Shown: positions 5,460 through 12,733 of the stretch, in pieces
Position numbering within the stretch: the first letter of the stretch is position 1
Layout: every line of letters begins with the position of its first letter
NCBI GenBank assembly: GCA_020161965.1
Contig: JAIUNH010000020.1
Coordinates: 1 to 17,292, forward strand
Source: Pseudomonadota bacterium
GTDB taxonomy: Bacteria > Pseudomonadota > Alphaproteobacteria > CACIAM-22H2
Length of the DNA: 17,292 nucleotides
Direction of reading: 5' to 3'
Position numbers and translations under genes: made by a program
The notes under the pieces: generated by a model
The model's database searches: none
Seen by the model: only the letters and a program-made list of their open reading frames with translations
What the model was told of the DNA's origin: nothing

Positions 5460-6797
5460 TTGGCGTCCGACGTTTCCAAGGACACGATTTACGCACCCGC
5501 GACCGCCACCGGTGTTGCCGGGGTTGCGGTCGTGCGCGTTTCCGGACCCGGCGCTGGCGCCGCGCTGACGGCATTGGGGTGCAAGTTGCCTCCGCCCCGC
5601 CTAGCCGCGCGCGCGCGGTTGATTGACCCGGCCGACGGCGCGCCGCTGGACGACGCGCTGGTGCTGTGGTTCCCGGGCCCGGCGAGTTTCACCGGCGAGG
5701 ATGTCGCCGAGTTCCATCTTCACGGCAGCCGGGCGGTGATGACCGGCGTTCTCGCCGCCCTTTCCCGCCTGCCCGGATTGCGGATGGCGCGACCCGGCGA
5801 ATTCGCACGCCGCGCCTATGATGCCGGCAAGCTCGATTTGGCGGAGGTCGAAGCGCTCGCCGATCTGATCGCCGCCGAAACGCGCGAGCAAGCCCGCCAA
5901 GCTTTGGCGCAATTGGGCGGGGTGCTGGGCGCACAGGTCGAAGCTTTGCGCGAGACGGCGATCAAGCTGCTGGCCCAAGCAGAAGCCGAGATCGATTTTC
6001 CCGACGAGGGCGACGTACCGGGCGGCGCCATCGCCGCGATGAAAGCGCCCATCGAAAAACTGGCCGCGCGCATCGCATCGATCCTCGATGACGGCCATCG
6101 CGGCGAGATTTTGCGCGACGGGTTTTCGGTCGCGATCCTGGGCCCGCCGAATGCGGGCAAGTCGTCGCTGCTCAATCGCCTCGCCAAGCGCGACGCGGCG
6201 ATCGTGTCGGAGATCGCGGGCACGACGCGCGACACGATCGAAGTACGGCTCGATCTAAAGGGCCTGCCGGTCGTGTTGTGGGATACGGCGGGATTGCGCG
6301 GGATCGACGCAACCGATCCGCATCACGCGATCGAGCGCGAAGGCATGCGCCGGGCGCGCGAACGCGCCGATCAAGCGGATCTGAAACTCCTCGTGCTCGA
6401 TGCGCGCGAGCCTTCGCCGACGGGCGAACTCGCCGATCTCGCGCGCGATGCGCTGGTCGTGTTGAACAAAGCCGATCTGGCGCCGGCCGCGAAGGGCCTT
6501 GCCGTCAGTGCGTTGACCGGTGCGGGTATCGAGACGTTGGAGAGTAAGCTCGCCGCGATCGTCGCCGAACGTTTGGGATCGCGCGACGGCGGCGCCCCGC
6601 TCGTCACCCGCGCGCGTCATCGCGAAGCGCTGGAAGATGCGCATGCCGCGCTATTGCGCGCGCGCGATCTCGACGTGGCGGAGTTGATCGGCGAAGAACT
6701 GCGCGCCTGCCTTGCCGCACTCGGGCGCATCGTCGGGCGGACGGGTGTGGAAGACGTTTTGGACGTCCTGTTCGGCGAATTCTGTATCGGGAAGTAA
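5460..6797 (+). CDS. mnmE: tRNA uridine-5-carboxymethylaminomethyl modification GTPase MnmE
   Basis: MnmE works with MnmG to install the (carboxymethyl)aminomethyl group on wobble U34 of certain tRNAs. The N-terminal tetrahydrofolate-binding domain begins DTIYAPATATGVAGVAVVR. The G domain shows the P-loop GPPNAGKSS (about 228-236), GTTRDT (254-259, switch/K-loop), DTAGLR (275-280) and NKAD (336-339). The C-terminus ends in the invariant CIGK, whose Cys is required for modification. The start is TTG at 5460, giving MASDVSKDTIYAP; no ATG fits, and the frame is open through tatA. Length 445 aa is normal. It lies seven bases after tatA and is separated from its partner gene mnmG by a small opposed gene and an AT-rich island. 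Confidence 0.97.
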   Translation: MASDVSKDTIYAPATATGVAGVAVVRVSGPGAGAALTALGCKLPPPRLAARARLIDPADGAPLDDALVLWFPGPASFTGEDVAEFHLHGSRAVMTGVLAALSRLPGLRMARPGEFARRAYDAGKLDLAEVEALADLIAAETREQARQALAQLGGVLGAQVEALRETAIKLLAQAEAEIDFPDEGDVPGGAIAAMKAPIEKLAARIASILDDGHRGEILRDGFSVAILGPPNAGKSSLLNRLAKRDAAIVSEIAGTTRDTIEVRLDLKGLPVVLWDTAGLRGIDATDPHHAIEREGMRRARERADQADLKLLVLDAREPSPTGELADLARDALVVLNKADLAPAAKGLAVSALTGAGIETLESKLAAIVAERLGSRDGGAPLVTRARHREALEDAHAALLRARDLDVAELIGEELRACLAALGRIVGRTGVEDVLDVLFGEFCIGK

Positions 6798-7058
6798 TTA
6801 GCGCGCGTGCGCGGGCGAGCGCGTGACCGTGCCGAACGGCTTGATCGGTTCGGGTGCCCGCAGCAATTGCTTTTGCTGCAGCTTCAAACGCGAGCGTTGA
6901 TTCCACAGTACCAGCCAGCCGGGCCCATGTTCGCTCGCCGCCTTGTCATAGGCGGCGGCGGCGGCGGCGAAATCGTTGCTCGCGTAAACCGGTTTGCCCG
7001 GCGCGTTGGGCCCGCCATTGGGCGGGTAGAACTGCACGAGATAGGTTTCGTTCGCCAT
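6798..7058 (-). CDS. Small hypothetical protein, 86 aa
   Basis: I do not recognise a family. The product starts MANETYLVQFYPPNGGPNAP, continues with KPVYASNDF, a run of six alanines before YDKAASEHG, and WLVLWNQR, then a basic tail. It has no signal peptide or membrane span. An AGAGG sequence eight bases upstream supports ATG 7058 over the upstream ATG at 7085. Its stop abuts the mnmE stop with no gap (convergent), and its 5' end faces the AT-rich mnmG leader. The aromatic pattern and a credible ribosome site favour a real gene, but nothing about function can be said. Confidence 0.6.
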   Translation of the reverse strand: MANETYLVQFYPPNGGPNAPGKPVYASNDFAAAAAAYDKAASEHGPGWLVLWNQRSRLKLQQKQLLRAPEPIKPFGTVTRSPAHAR

Positions 7059-7108
7059 TGGGGGCCTCTGGAAAACAACGAGCACGGCTTGGGCGTTATG
7101 CCCTGCGG

Positions 7109-7117
7109 TGTGGATAA
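7109..7117 (-). promoter_or_regulatory. DnaA box, perfect consensus
   Basis: TGTGGATAA on the plus strand is TTATCCACA on the minus strand, the exact high-affinity DnaA site. A poor second candidate, TTATGCCCT (7096-7104), is close by. The box lies at the edge of the AT-rich island. Confidence 0.65.
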
Positions 7118-7240
7118 ATTACGGCCACGTGAAAAATTTGTCTTGAGATAACGGTTTGAAATCAGACGATAATTCCGAAAATCGCAAAATGCGAATTCTA
7201 CACCTTCGTAAACCTATTGATTTAAAACGATATTTTCAAC

Positions 7241-7256
7241 TGTTTCTCGAGAAACA
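7241..7256. promoter_or_regulatory. parS-like ParB-binding site, upstream of mnmG
   Basis: TGTTTCTCGAGAAACA is a perfect 16-base palindrome with the parS architecture (common parS TGTTTCACGTGAAACA). It differs only at the symmetric central positions, where T/A replaces A/T. It lies 49 bases before the mnmG start and in the same operon as parA and parB. It may both nucleate the partition complex and repress the operon. Confidence 0.8.
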
Positions 7257-7304
7257 GATTCCTGGATTTGACGGATCGGCCCTAAATCCGTAGGTTCCGC
7301 GCCC

Positions 7305-9170
7305 GTGAGCAACCCTTCCTCCCTTCGTTACGATGTCGTCGTCATTGGCGGCGGCCATGCCGGCTGCGAAGCGGCGGCCGCATCCGCGCGCGCCGGGGCT
7401 AAGACGCTGCTGCTGACGCTCGACACCGCCAAGATCGGTGAGATGAGCTGCAACCCGGCGATCGGCGGCTTGGGCAAAGGGCACCTGGTTCGTGAGATCG
7501 ACGCGCTGGACGGCGTGATGGCCCGCGCGATCGATCGCGCCGGGATCCAGTTCCGGATGCTCAACAAATCGAAGGGTCCGGCGGTGCGCGGCCCCCGCTC
7601 CCAGGCCGATCGCAAACTCTATCGCCAAGCGATGCAGGCGATCCTGGCCGATCAGGCCAATCTGGATATCGCCGGTGGCGAAGCCGCCGATTTGGAATTG
7701 GACGCCGAGGGCCGTGTCGCCGCCGTGCTGACCGAAGCCGGCCAGCGTATCCCCTGCGGCGCTGTGGTGCTGACGACGGGCACGTTCCTGAACGGCTTGA
7801 TCCATATCGGCCTCGAAAAGACCCCGGCCGGTCGCGTCGGCGAGAAGCCGAGCCTGGGTCTGTCCAAGACGCTCGCCCGGACGGGTTTCGCGCTCGGTCG
7901 CCTCAAGACCGGTACGCCGCCGCGCTTGGATGGCCGCACGATCGATTGGTCGGGGCTGGAAATGCAGCCGGCCGACGATCCGCCGGTGCCATTTTCGACC
8001 CTGACCGCCAAGATCGAGGTCCCGCAGATCGAATGCGGCGTGACCTATACGACCGAGGCAACGCATGCGCTGATCCGCGCCAATCTTCACCAGGCGCCGA
8101 TGTATTCGGGCCAGATCGAATCGACGGGCCCGCGCTATTGCCCGTCGATCGAGGACAAGGTGGTGAAATTCGCCGGCCGCGAGCGCCACCAGATCTTCCT
8201 GGAGCCCGAGGGCTTGGACGATCCGACCGTCTATCCCAACGGCATTTCCACGTCCCTGCCGCGCGACATTCAGCTTGGCATTCTCAAGACAATTCAGGGG
8301 CTTGAGAATTGCGTGATGATCCGGCCGGGCTACGCGATCGAATACGATTTCGTCGATCCGCGCGAGCTTTACCCGTCGCTGGAGACCAAGCGTGTGCCGG
8401 GCCTTTATCTGGCCGGGCAGATCAACGGGACGACCGGCTACGAAGAAGCGGCCGCGCAAGGGATCATGGCCGGCTGGAACGCGGCGCGTAGCACCGGCGG
8501 CCAGGAGCCGATCCTTTTGGACCGCGCCGAGGCCTATATCGGCGTGATGATCGACGATCTGGTCACCCACGGCACGCGCGAGCCCTATCGGATGTTCACC
8601 AGCCGGGCCGAATATCGCCTGTCGCTGCGCGCCGACAACGCCGATCAGCGCCTGTCCGATAAGGGAATCGCCGCCGGCATCGTCGGTTCGGCGCGCCAAA
8701 CCGCCTGGGCGGATAAGAAATCCCGCCTCGCCGCCGCGCGCGCGCGGGTCGCGGAACTCGCCGAAAGCCCGCCGAAGCTCGCCAAGCGCGGCTTTGCGGT
8801 CAATCAGGACGGCGTTATCCGCGGGATCACCGATTTGTTGCGCCTGCCGGGCATTACCTGGGAGCGCGTCGCCGCCGAATGGCCGGAACTGCGCGACTGG
8901 GCGCCGGACGTGGTCGAGCAGATCGAGGTCGACGCGCTGTACCAAGGCTATCTCAGCCGCCAGGAAGCAGAGATCCGCGCCTTCCGCCGCGACGAGGAAT
9001 TGGCCCTGTCGCCGGACCTCGACTACGCGGCCATCGCCGCCTTGTCGAACGAACTGCGCTCCAAACTCGCCGCCGTGCGCCCGGCCACGCTGGGCCAGGC
9101 CGCGCGCATCCAAGGCATGACCCCGGCGGCATTGACCGCCTTGCTCCGCTACGTCAGAAAAGCCGCGTGA
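7305..9170 (+). CDS. mnmG: tRNA uridine-5-carboxymethylaminomethyl synthesis enzyme MnmG (GidA)
   Basis: MnmG is the FAD-dependent partner of MnmE in modifying wobble uridine 34. The N-terminal Rossmann motif is VVVIGGGHAGCEAA (about residues 11-24). It is followed by the diagnostic blocks MSCNPAIGGLGKGH (Cys49), NKSKGPAVRGPRSQADR (about 87-103) and TTGTFLNGLIHIG (about 157-169). A second conserved Cys279 lies in RYCPSIEDKV, and the C-terminal helical domain ends ALLRYVRKAA. At 621 aa it is full length. The start is GTG at 7305, immediately before the conserved beginning; no better start exists in frame and the ribosome site is weak. Its TGA overlaps the rsmG start (GTGA, 9167-9170). A 625-residue open frame on the opposite strand (7236-9113) is a high-GC shadow. 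Confidence 0.98.
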   Translation: MSNPSSLRYDVVVIGGGHAGCEAAAASARAGAKTLLLTLDTAKIGEMSCNPAIGGLGKGHLVREIDALDGVMARAIDRAGIQFRMLNKSKGPAVRGPRSQADRKLYRQAMQAILADQANLDIAGGEAADLELDAEGRVAAVLTEAGQRIPCGAVVLTTGTFLNGLIHIGLEKTPAGRVGEKPSLGLSKTLARTGFALGRLKTGTPPRLDGRTIDWSGLEMQPADDPPVPFSTLTAKIEVPQIECGVTYTTEATHALIRANLHQAPMYSGQIESTGPRYCPSIEDKVVKFAGRERHQIFLEPEGLDDPTVYPNGISTSLPRDIQLGILKTIQGLENCVMIRPGYAIEYDFVDPRELYPSLETKRVPGLYLAGQINGTTGYEEAAAQGIMAGWNAARSTGGQEPILLDRAEAYIGVMIDDLVTHGTREPYRMFTSRAEYRLSLRADNADQRLSDKGIAAGIVGSARQTAWADKKSRLAAARARVAELAESPPKLAKRGFAVNQDGVIRGITDLLRLPGITWERVAAEWPELRDWAPDVVEQIEVDALYQGYLSRQEAEIRAFRRDEELALSPDLDYAAIAALSNELRSKLAAVRPATLGQAARIQGMTPAALTALLRYVRKAA

Positions 9171-9775
9171 CCCCAGACGATTTCGCCTCGAAGACCGGTG
9201 TTTCTCGAGAAACGATCGAGAAACTTAAGCGATATCAATCGCTTCTGGAAAAATGGCAGGCGAAGATCAATCTCGTCTCGGCCACGACGCTGCCGGAGAT
9301 CTGGGAGCGGCATTTCTACGATTCCTGGCAGATCGTTTCCCATCTGGGCAATGCGCGCGTGCTGGCCGATATCGGCAGTGGTGCGGGGTTCCCTGGTCTG
9401 GTGATCGCCGCGTGCCGCCCCGATCTTGAAATCCATTCGGTCGATTCCGATAGCCGCAAGATCGCCTTCCAGATCGACGTCGCGCGCGAGCTCGGCCTCA
9501 AAATCAAATTCCATGCGGCGCGCAACGAAGCCTTGGCCGGCAAGCTCATGGCCGATGTGGTCGCCGCGCGTGCGCTCGCCCCGTTGCCGCAATTGCTGGC
9601 TTGGGCGCGGCCGCTGCTCGCCCCCGGCGGGTTATGCACGTTTCTCAAGGGCGCGACTTACGCGGACGAATTGACCGCGGCGGAAAGCGCGTGGCACATG
9701 GATGTGCAGGTCGTTCCCTCGCTCAGCGAGTCCGATGCCGCCCTGCTCCTGATCCGCGATCCGCAACCGAAATGA
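9167..9775 (+). CDS. rsmG: 16S rRNA (guanine527-N7)-methyltransferase RsmG (GidB)
   Basis: RsmG methylates N7 of G527 in 16S rRNA using S-adenosylmethionine. The SAM-binding motif I is VLADIGSGAGFPGL (about residues 65-78), preceded by the family block KINLVSATTLPEIWERHFYDS (split here at about 33-53) and followed by the acidic strand IHSVDSD. The protein has 202 aa, a normal length. The start is GTG at 9167, overlapping the mnmG stop; its stop overlaps the parA ATG (9772-9775). Residues 12-16, VSRET, are encoded by the parS palindrome at 9200-9213, so this coding stretch also serves as a centromere site. Confidence 0.96.
   Translation: MTPDDFASKTGVSRETIEKLKRYQSLLEKWQAKINLVSATTLPEIWERHFYDSWQIVSHLGNARVLADIGSGAGFPGLVIAACRPDLEIHSVDSDSRKIAFQIDVARELGLKIKFHAARNEALAGKLMADVVAARALAPLPQLLAWARPLLAPGGLCTFLKGATYADELTAAESAWHMDVQVVPSLSESDAALLLIRDPQPK
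9200..9213. promoter_or_regulatory. Second parS-like site, embedded in rsmG codons 12-16
   Basis: GTTTCTCGAGAAAC repeats exactly the 14-base core of the site at 7242-7255, with flanks T and G. It is read in frame as V-S-R-E-(T). An extra right half-site, TCGAGAAAC, follows at 9216-9224. Both copies share the same unusual centre, which argues against chance. Confidence 0.8.
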
Positions 9776-10581
9776 CCGATCCCGTGAGCAAAGCCCCGCG
9801 CATCCTGGCGATCGCCAACCAGAAAGGCGGCGTGGGCAAAACCACGACCGCGATCAATCTCGCCACGGCGCTGGCCGCCGTCGGCAAGAAGGTGTTGGTC
9901 GTCGATCTCGATCCGCAGGGTAATGCGTCGACCGGTTTCGGCATTCCCTCGAGCGAACGCCATGTCGGCACCTATGACGTGCTGATCGGCGATACGTCGC
10001 CGATCGAAGCGATCCTGCCCACGCTCGTTCCCGGCCTGTCGGTCATGCCGGCGACGACCGATCTGGCCGGTGCCGAACTCGAGCTCGTCGATCTCGAGCG
10101 GCGCGAATATCGCCTGGCCGAAGCGCTGCGAGATTCGCTGGGCGGGCTCGGACTCGATTACGTGATGATCGATGCCCCGCCGTCGCTCGGCCTGCTGACG
10201 CTCAACGCGCTGGTCGCGGCCGACGCGGTGATCGTGCCGCTGCAATGCGAATTCTTCGCCCTCGAAGGTCTCGCGCAGTTGATGCGCACGATCGATCTGG
10301 TGCGCGGCCGTTTCAACCCGGGGTTGAGTTTGCAGGGCGTCGTGCTGACGATGTTCGACAAGCGCAACAACCTCTCCGAATCCGTCGCGGCCGATGTGCG
10401 CCAGCATCTGGGCGACGTCGTCTACGAAACCGCGATCCCGCGCAATGTGCGCATTTCCGAAGCGCCGTCGCATGGCAAGCCGGTCCTGCTTTACGATCTG
10501 CGCTGCCCCGGCAGTCAGGCTTATGTGATGCTCGCCTCCGAACTCATCCGTCGTGAATCGGCCCTCGCGGAGGCCGCATGA
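9772..10581 (+). CDS. parA: Chromosome partitioning ATPase ParA
   Basis: ParA is the Walker-type ATPase whose DNA-bound gradient pulls the ParB-parS complex and thus the replicated origin. The deviant Walker A motif KGGVGKTT is at residues 18-25, preceded by ILAIANQ. VVDLDPQGNAS follows at about 43-53, Walker B-like YVMIDAPPSLG in the middle, and the switch-proximal PLQCEFFALEGL. The C-terminal part has the family's VLTMFDKRNNLSESV and IPRNVRISEAPSHGKP. It has 269 aa and no extra N-terminal DNA-binding domain, so it is the chromosomal type (Soj-like). The start ATG 9772 overlaps the rsmG stop, and its stop overlaps parB (10578-10581). Confidence 0.97.
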   Translation: MTDPVSKAPRILAIANQKGGVGKTTTAINLATALAAVGKKVLVVDLDPQGNASTGFGIPSSERHVGTYDVLIGDTSPIEAILPTLVPGLSVMPATTDLAGAELELVDLERREYRLAEALRDSLGGLGLDYVMIDAPPSLGLLTLNALVAADAVIVPLQCEFFALEGLAQLMRTIDLVRGRFNPGLSLQGVVLTMFDKRNNLSESVAADVRQHLGDVVYETAIPRNVRISEAPSHGKPVLLYDLRCPGSQAYVMLASELIRRESALAEAA

Positions 10582-11477
10582 GCCCCGCCGACGCCAAGAA
10601 GGGTCTAGGCCGCGGCCTCTCCGCGCTGCTGGGCGACGCCGCCGCGCAAGGCAATGCGCCGGCCGAAGGCCCGCGTGCGGCGCGGCTGATTCCGATCGGC
10701 AAGATCCATCCCGGCAAGTTCCAGCCGCGCCGGCATTTCGCCCCCGAGGCGATGGCCGAGCTGGTCGCGTCGATCAAAACCCAAGGCGTGCTGCAGCCCA
10801 TTCTGGTCCGTCGCGACGCCAAGCATCCCGGCGATTACGAACTGATCGCCGGCGAGCGCCGCTGGCGTGCCGCGCAGGAAGCGCTGCTGCACGAAATCCC
10901 GGCGGTGGTGAAGGACCTCTCCGACCGCGAGGCGCTGGAAGCCGCCCTGGTCGAGAATCTTCAGCGCGCCGATCTCAACGCGATCGAAGAGGCGCTCGGC
11001 TACAAGCGCCTGCAAGACGAGATGGGGTTCAACCCCGAACGCATCGGTGCGGCCGTCAGCAAAACGCGCTCGGCGATCGTCAACACGCTGCGTCTGCTAT
11101 CGCTGCCGGAAGCGGCGCGCAAACTGATCGAGACCGGCGTGTTGACCGGTGCGCATGGCCGCGTCGCCCTCTCCGCCCCCGATCCCGGTGCCTTCGCCGA
11201 GATCATCGCGCTGGAAGGTTTGACCGTGCGTCAGGCCGAGGCGCGGCTCAAAGCGGGGGCCGATCCCGCGACCGTTAAGACGAAACTCAAGCGTCCCGCC
11301 AAGGGCGTGGTGCGCGATGCCGATACGCGCGCGATCGAGAAGCGCTTGGTTGAAGCGCTCGGCATGAACGTGGAACTCAAGCCGCGCAAGAACGGTGCGG
11401 GCGAGCTGGTGCTCCACTATTCCAATCTCGATCAGTTCGACGATCTGCTGTCGCGACTGGAACGTGACCCGGCCTAA
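10578..11477 (+). CDS. parB: Chromosome partitioning protein ParB
   Basis: ParB is a CTP-dependent clamp that loads at parS, spreads on flanking DNA and activates ParA. It begins with the ParA-interacting LGRGLSALLGD (residues 10-20). The CTP-binding region shows QPRRHF (49-54), AGERRWRAAQ (91-100) and VENLQRADLN (125-134). The helix-turn-helix is FNPERIGAAVSKTRSAIVNT (151-170) followed by LRLLSLP. The C-terminal dimerisation segment ends LVLHYSNLDQFDDLLSRL. It has 299 aa, a normal length. Chromosomal ParBs usually carry a 'GKSRSH..NTLRLL' type recognition helix; here it is SKTRSAIVNTLRLL. This variation might accompany the altered parS centre, which is inference. It ends in a 4-base convergent overlap with the next gene. 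Confidence 0.97.
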   Translation: MSPADAKKGLGRGLSALLGDAAAQGNAPAEGPRAARLIPIGKIHPGKFQPRRHFAPEAMAELVASIKTQGVLQPILVRRDAKHPGDYELIAGERRWRAAQEALLHEIPAVVKDLSDREALEAALVENLQRADLNAIEEALGYKRLQDEMGFNPERIGAAVSKTRSAIVNTLRLLSLPEAARKLIETGVLTGAHGRVALSAPDPGAFAEIIALEGLTVRQAEARLKAGADPATVKTKLKRPAKGVVRDADTRAIEKRLVEALGMNVELKPRKNGAGELVLHYSNLDQFDDLLSRLERDPA

Positions 11478-12472
11478 GCCGCCTTCGCCAACCCGTCCAA
11501 ACGATCCAGCGTCAAACGCAGGATCGCGGCTTCGCCATTGATCGCGCGGCTCCACACCCAGCCCGCGATGCCCAGATGGTCATCGAGCTGGGCGTAGATC
11601 TCGAAGCTCGGGCTATCCTCGGCGAAGGGCGGCTCGTCCACCACGACAAGGAACAATGCGATCGCCGCGGCGGGCAATGCCGCGAAAGCGCGCCGCGCGG
11701 GGCGATGGCGGATCGCGACGGCGAGCAACAGACTCGCCAGCGATGCCGCATTCGCAACGATCGCCAGCAACGACACCGTCATCGACATCGGCGGCAGGAA
11801 CAGCGCCGACACGGCTTCGCGCAAATGCGCGGGCGACGCGGCGTCGGCCGCGAGCAACGCTTGTGCGGCCGCTTGCGGCATCGGCAAGCCCATCGCGCGC
11901 GCGGTTTGCGCCTCGGCAATCTTGGCGCGGATCTGCGCGATTTCCTTTTTGTCGCCGGTCAAACGCGCGGCGAGATTGACCAGCGCCAAACGGTTGACGT
12001 CGTCGAGGCTGCCGTCGGCACCCTTCAGTTCGGGATTGTCGATGGCGCCGGCGAACACCGCTTGGCGATAGAGGCCGAGCAGCAGCGCTTCGCGTTGCAC
12101 GCTTTCGGGAATCGCATCGAGCACGTGGTTGTAGAGCGTCGACAACCCGCCGAAGACCAGCGCCCAGAGCACGACGAATGTCACGGCCAAGCCCCAACGC
12201 ACGCGCCGCCAGATCGTCGCGAAAAACGGTCGCAAGGCGAACAGTGTCAGGCCGAAGGCTCCCAGCACCTTGCCGTACAGAACAAGCTCGTCGATCCGTA
12301 CACGATCGGGTTCGGCGGACGAGGCGGCATCGACCAGATTCAAATTGAACGCGACTTCGAAGCCGACATAGAGCGCCAGCATCACCGCCATCGTCGGCCA
12401 TGCGAAAGGCCGCGCCAAGCCGGGATTTCGGCTGCGCGTGCGCATCTGCATCAGGCTTTGGACGATGGCCAC
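11474..12472 (-). CDS. Hypothetical integral membrane protein, 332 aa
   Basis: I do not recognise a family. Hydrophobic segments at about residues 26-46, 66-88, 92-112, 230-254 and 262-279 suggest five membrane spans. The large segment 113-229 is hydrophilic to amphipathic, with a helical Ala/Gln-rich portion (KKEIAQIRAKIAEAQ) and may be one soluble domain. The tail 280-332 is soluble, with FEIYAQLDDHLGIAGWVWSR. The start is GTG at 12472, supported by GGAGAG upstream; ATGs at residues 8 and 10 are alternatives. The gene is convergent with parB, overlapping it by four bases, and divergent from the 12734 gene. Charged and hydrophobic blocks alternate as in genuine membrane proteins, and the plus-strand open frame across it (11576 onward) is a shadow. 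Confidence 0.72.
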   Translation of the reverse strand: MAIVQSLMQMRTRSRNPGLARPFAWPTMAVMLALYVGFEVAFNLNLVDAASSAEPDRVRIDELVLYGKVLGAFGLTLFALRPFFATIWRRVRWGLAVTFVVLWALVFGGLSTLYNHVLDAIPESVQREALLLGLYRQAVFAGAIDNPELKGADGSLDDVNRLALVNLAARLTGDKKEIAQIRAKIAEAQTARAMGLPMPQAAAQALLAADAASPAHLREAVSALFLPPMSMTVSLLAIVANAASLASLLLAVAIRHRPARRAFAALPAAAIALFLVVVDEPPFAEDSPSFEIYAQLDDHLGIAGWVWSRAINGEAAILRLTLDRLDGLAKAA

Positions 12473-12733
12473 CCGGCTCTCCGGTGTCGTTTTTCCCGGT
12501 TACGATCAGAGCATGGTGCGCTGCGAAACGCTGTGACAGGCATCACGGGTAACACCAGATCGGGTTCGTGTAACACCGCACTACCGGCAAATTTCGCCCG
12601 GCGGCGGCAGGAAATGCCGCTTTGGCTAACACGCTACGCCGGTAACCCATTGATTATAAATGACGATGATTTGGCCCGGCGGCTGCAATTAACCGTGCCG
12701 AGGTTTGTTTCTTCCCTGTTCGAGGTACCGACG
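12473..12733. promoter_or_regulatory. Divergent intergenic region with repeated TAACAC elements
   Basis: This 261-base gap separates two divergent genes of unknown function. GTAACACC occurs at 12549-12556 and again at 12570-12577, exactly 21 bases apart, so on the same helix face. A related CTAACACG occurs at 12626-12633 and GGTAACCC at 12641-12648. An AT-rich patch, TTGATTATAAATGA (12650-12663), may hold a promoter for the plus-strand gene. GAGGT lies seven bases before its ATG. The repeats look like operator sites, but the factor is unknown. Confidence 0.4.

Larger units (their letters stand above)
7086..7304 (+). promoter_or_regulatory. AT-rich leader of mnmG-rsmG-parAB; origin-like region
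   Basis: This non-coding stretch is strikingly AT-rich, especially 7115-7260, in a window that is otherwise clearly GC-rich. It contains a perfect DnaA box (7109-7117), a half parS with the common centre (CACGTGAAA, 7126-7134), an inverted repeat TCGCA-AAA-TGCGA (7182-7194) and a full parS-like palindrome (7241-7256). It must hold the promoter of the partition operon. Combined with its place upstream of mnmG, the site of oriC in many bacteria, it could be a replication origin or part of one. Only one perfect DnaA box is present, which is few for an origin. Confidence 0.55.

Noticed and set aside
5687..5701. GTTTCACCGGCGAG in mnmE considered as a canonical-type parS
   Set aside because: Only the left half GTTTCAC fits and the palindrome fails; ordinary coding sequence of a conserved MnmE segment.
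7236..9113. A 625-residue open frame antisense to mnmG
   Set aside because: It lies wholly opposite a full-length, well-recognised mnmG, is Arg/His/Gln-rich as expected for antisense of GC-rich codons, and has no family features.
9639..9650. GTTTCTCAAG considered as a third parS in rsmG
   Set aside because: Only the left half-site matches; the right half is absent.
11576..12733. Long plus-strand open frame running into the 12734 gene
   Set aside because: The upstream part is antisense to the membrane protein and rich in Arg/Gln/His; the real gene begins at the ATG 12734 with its own ribosome-binding site.
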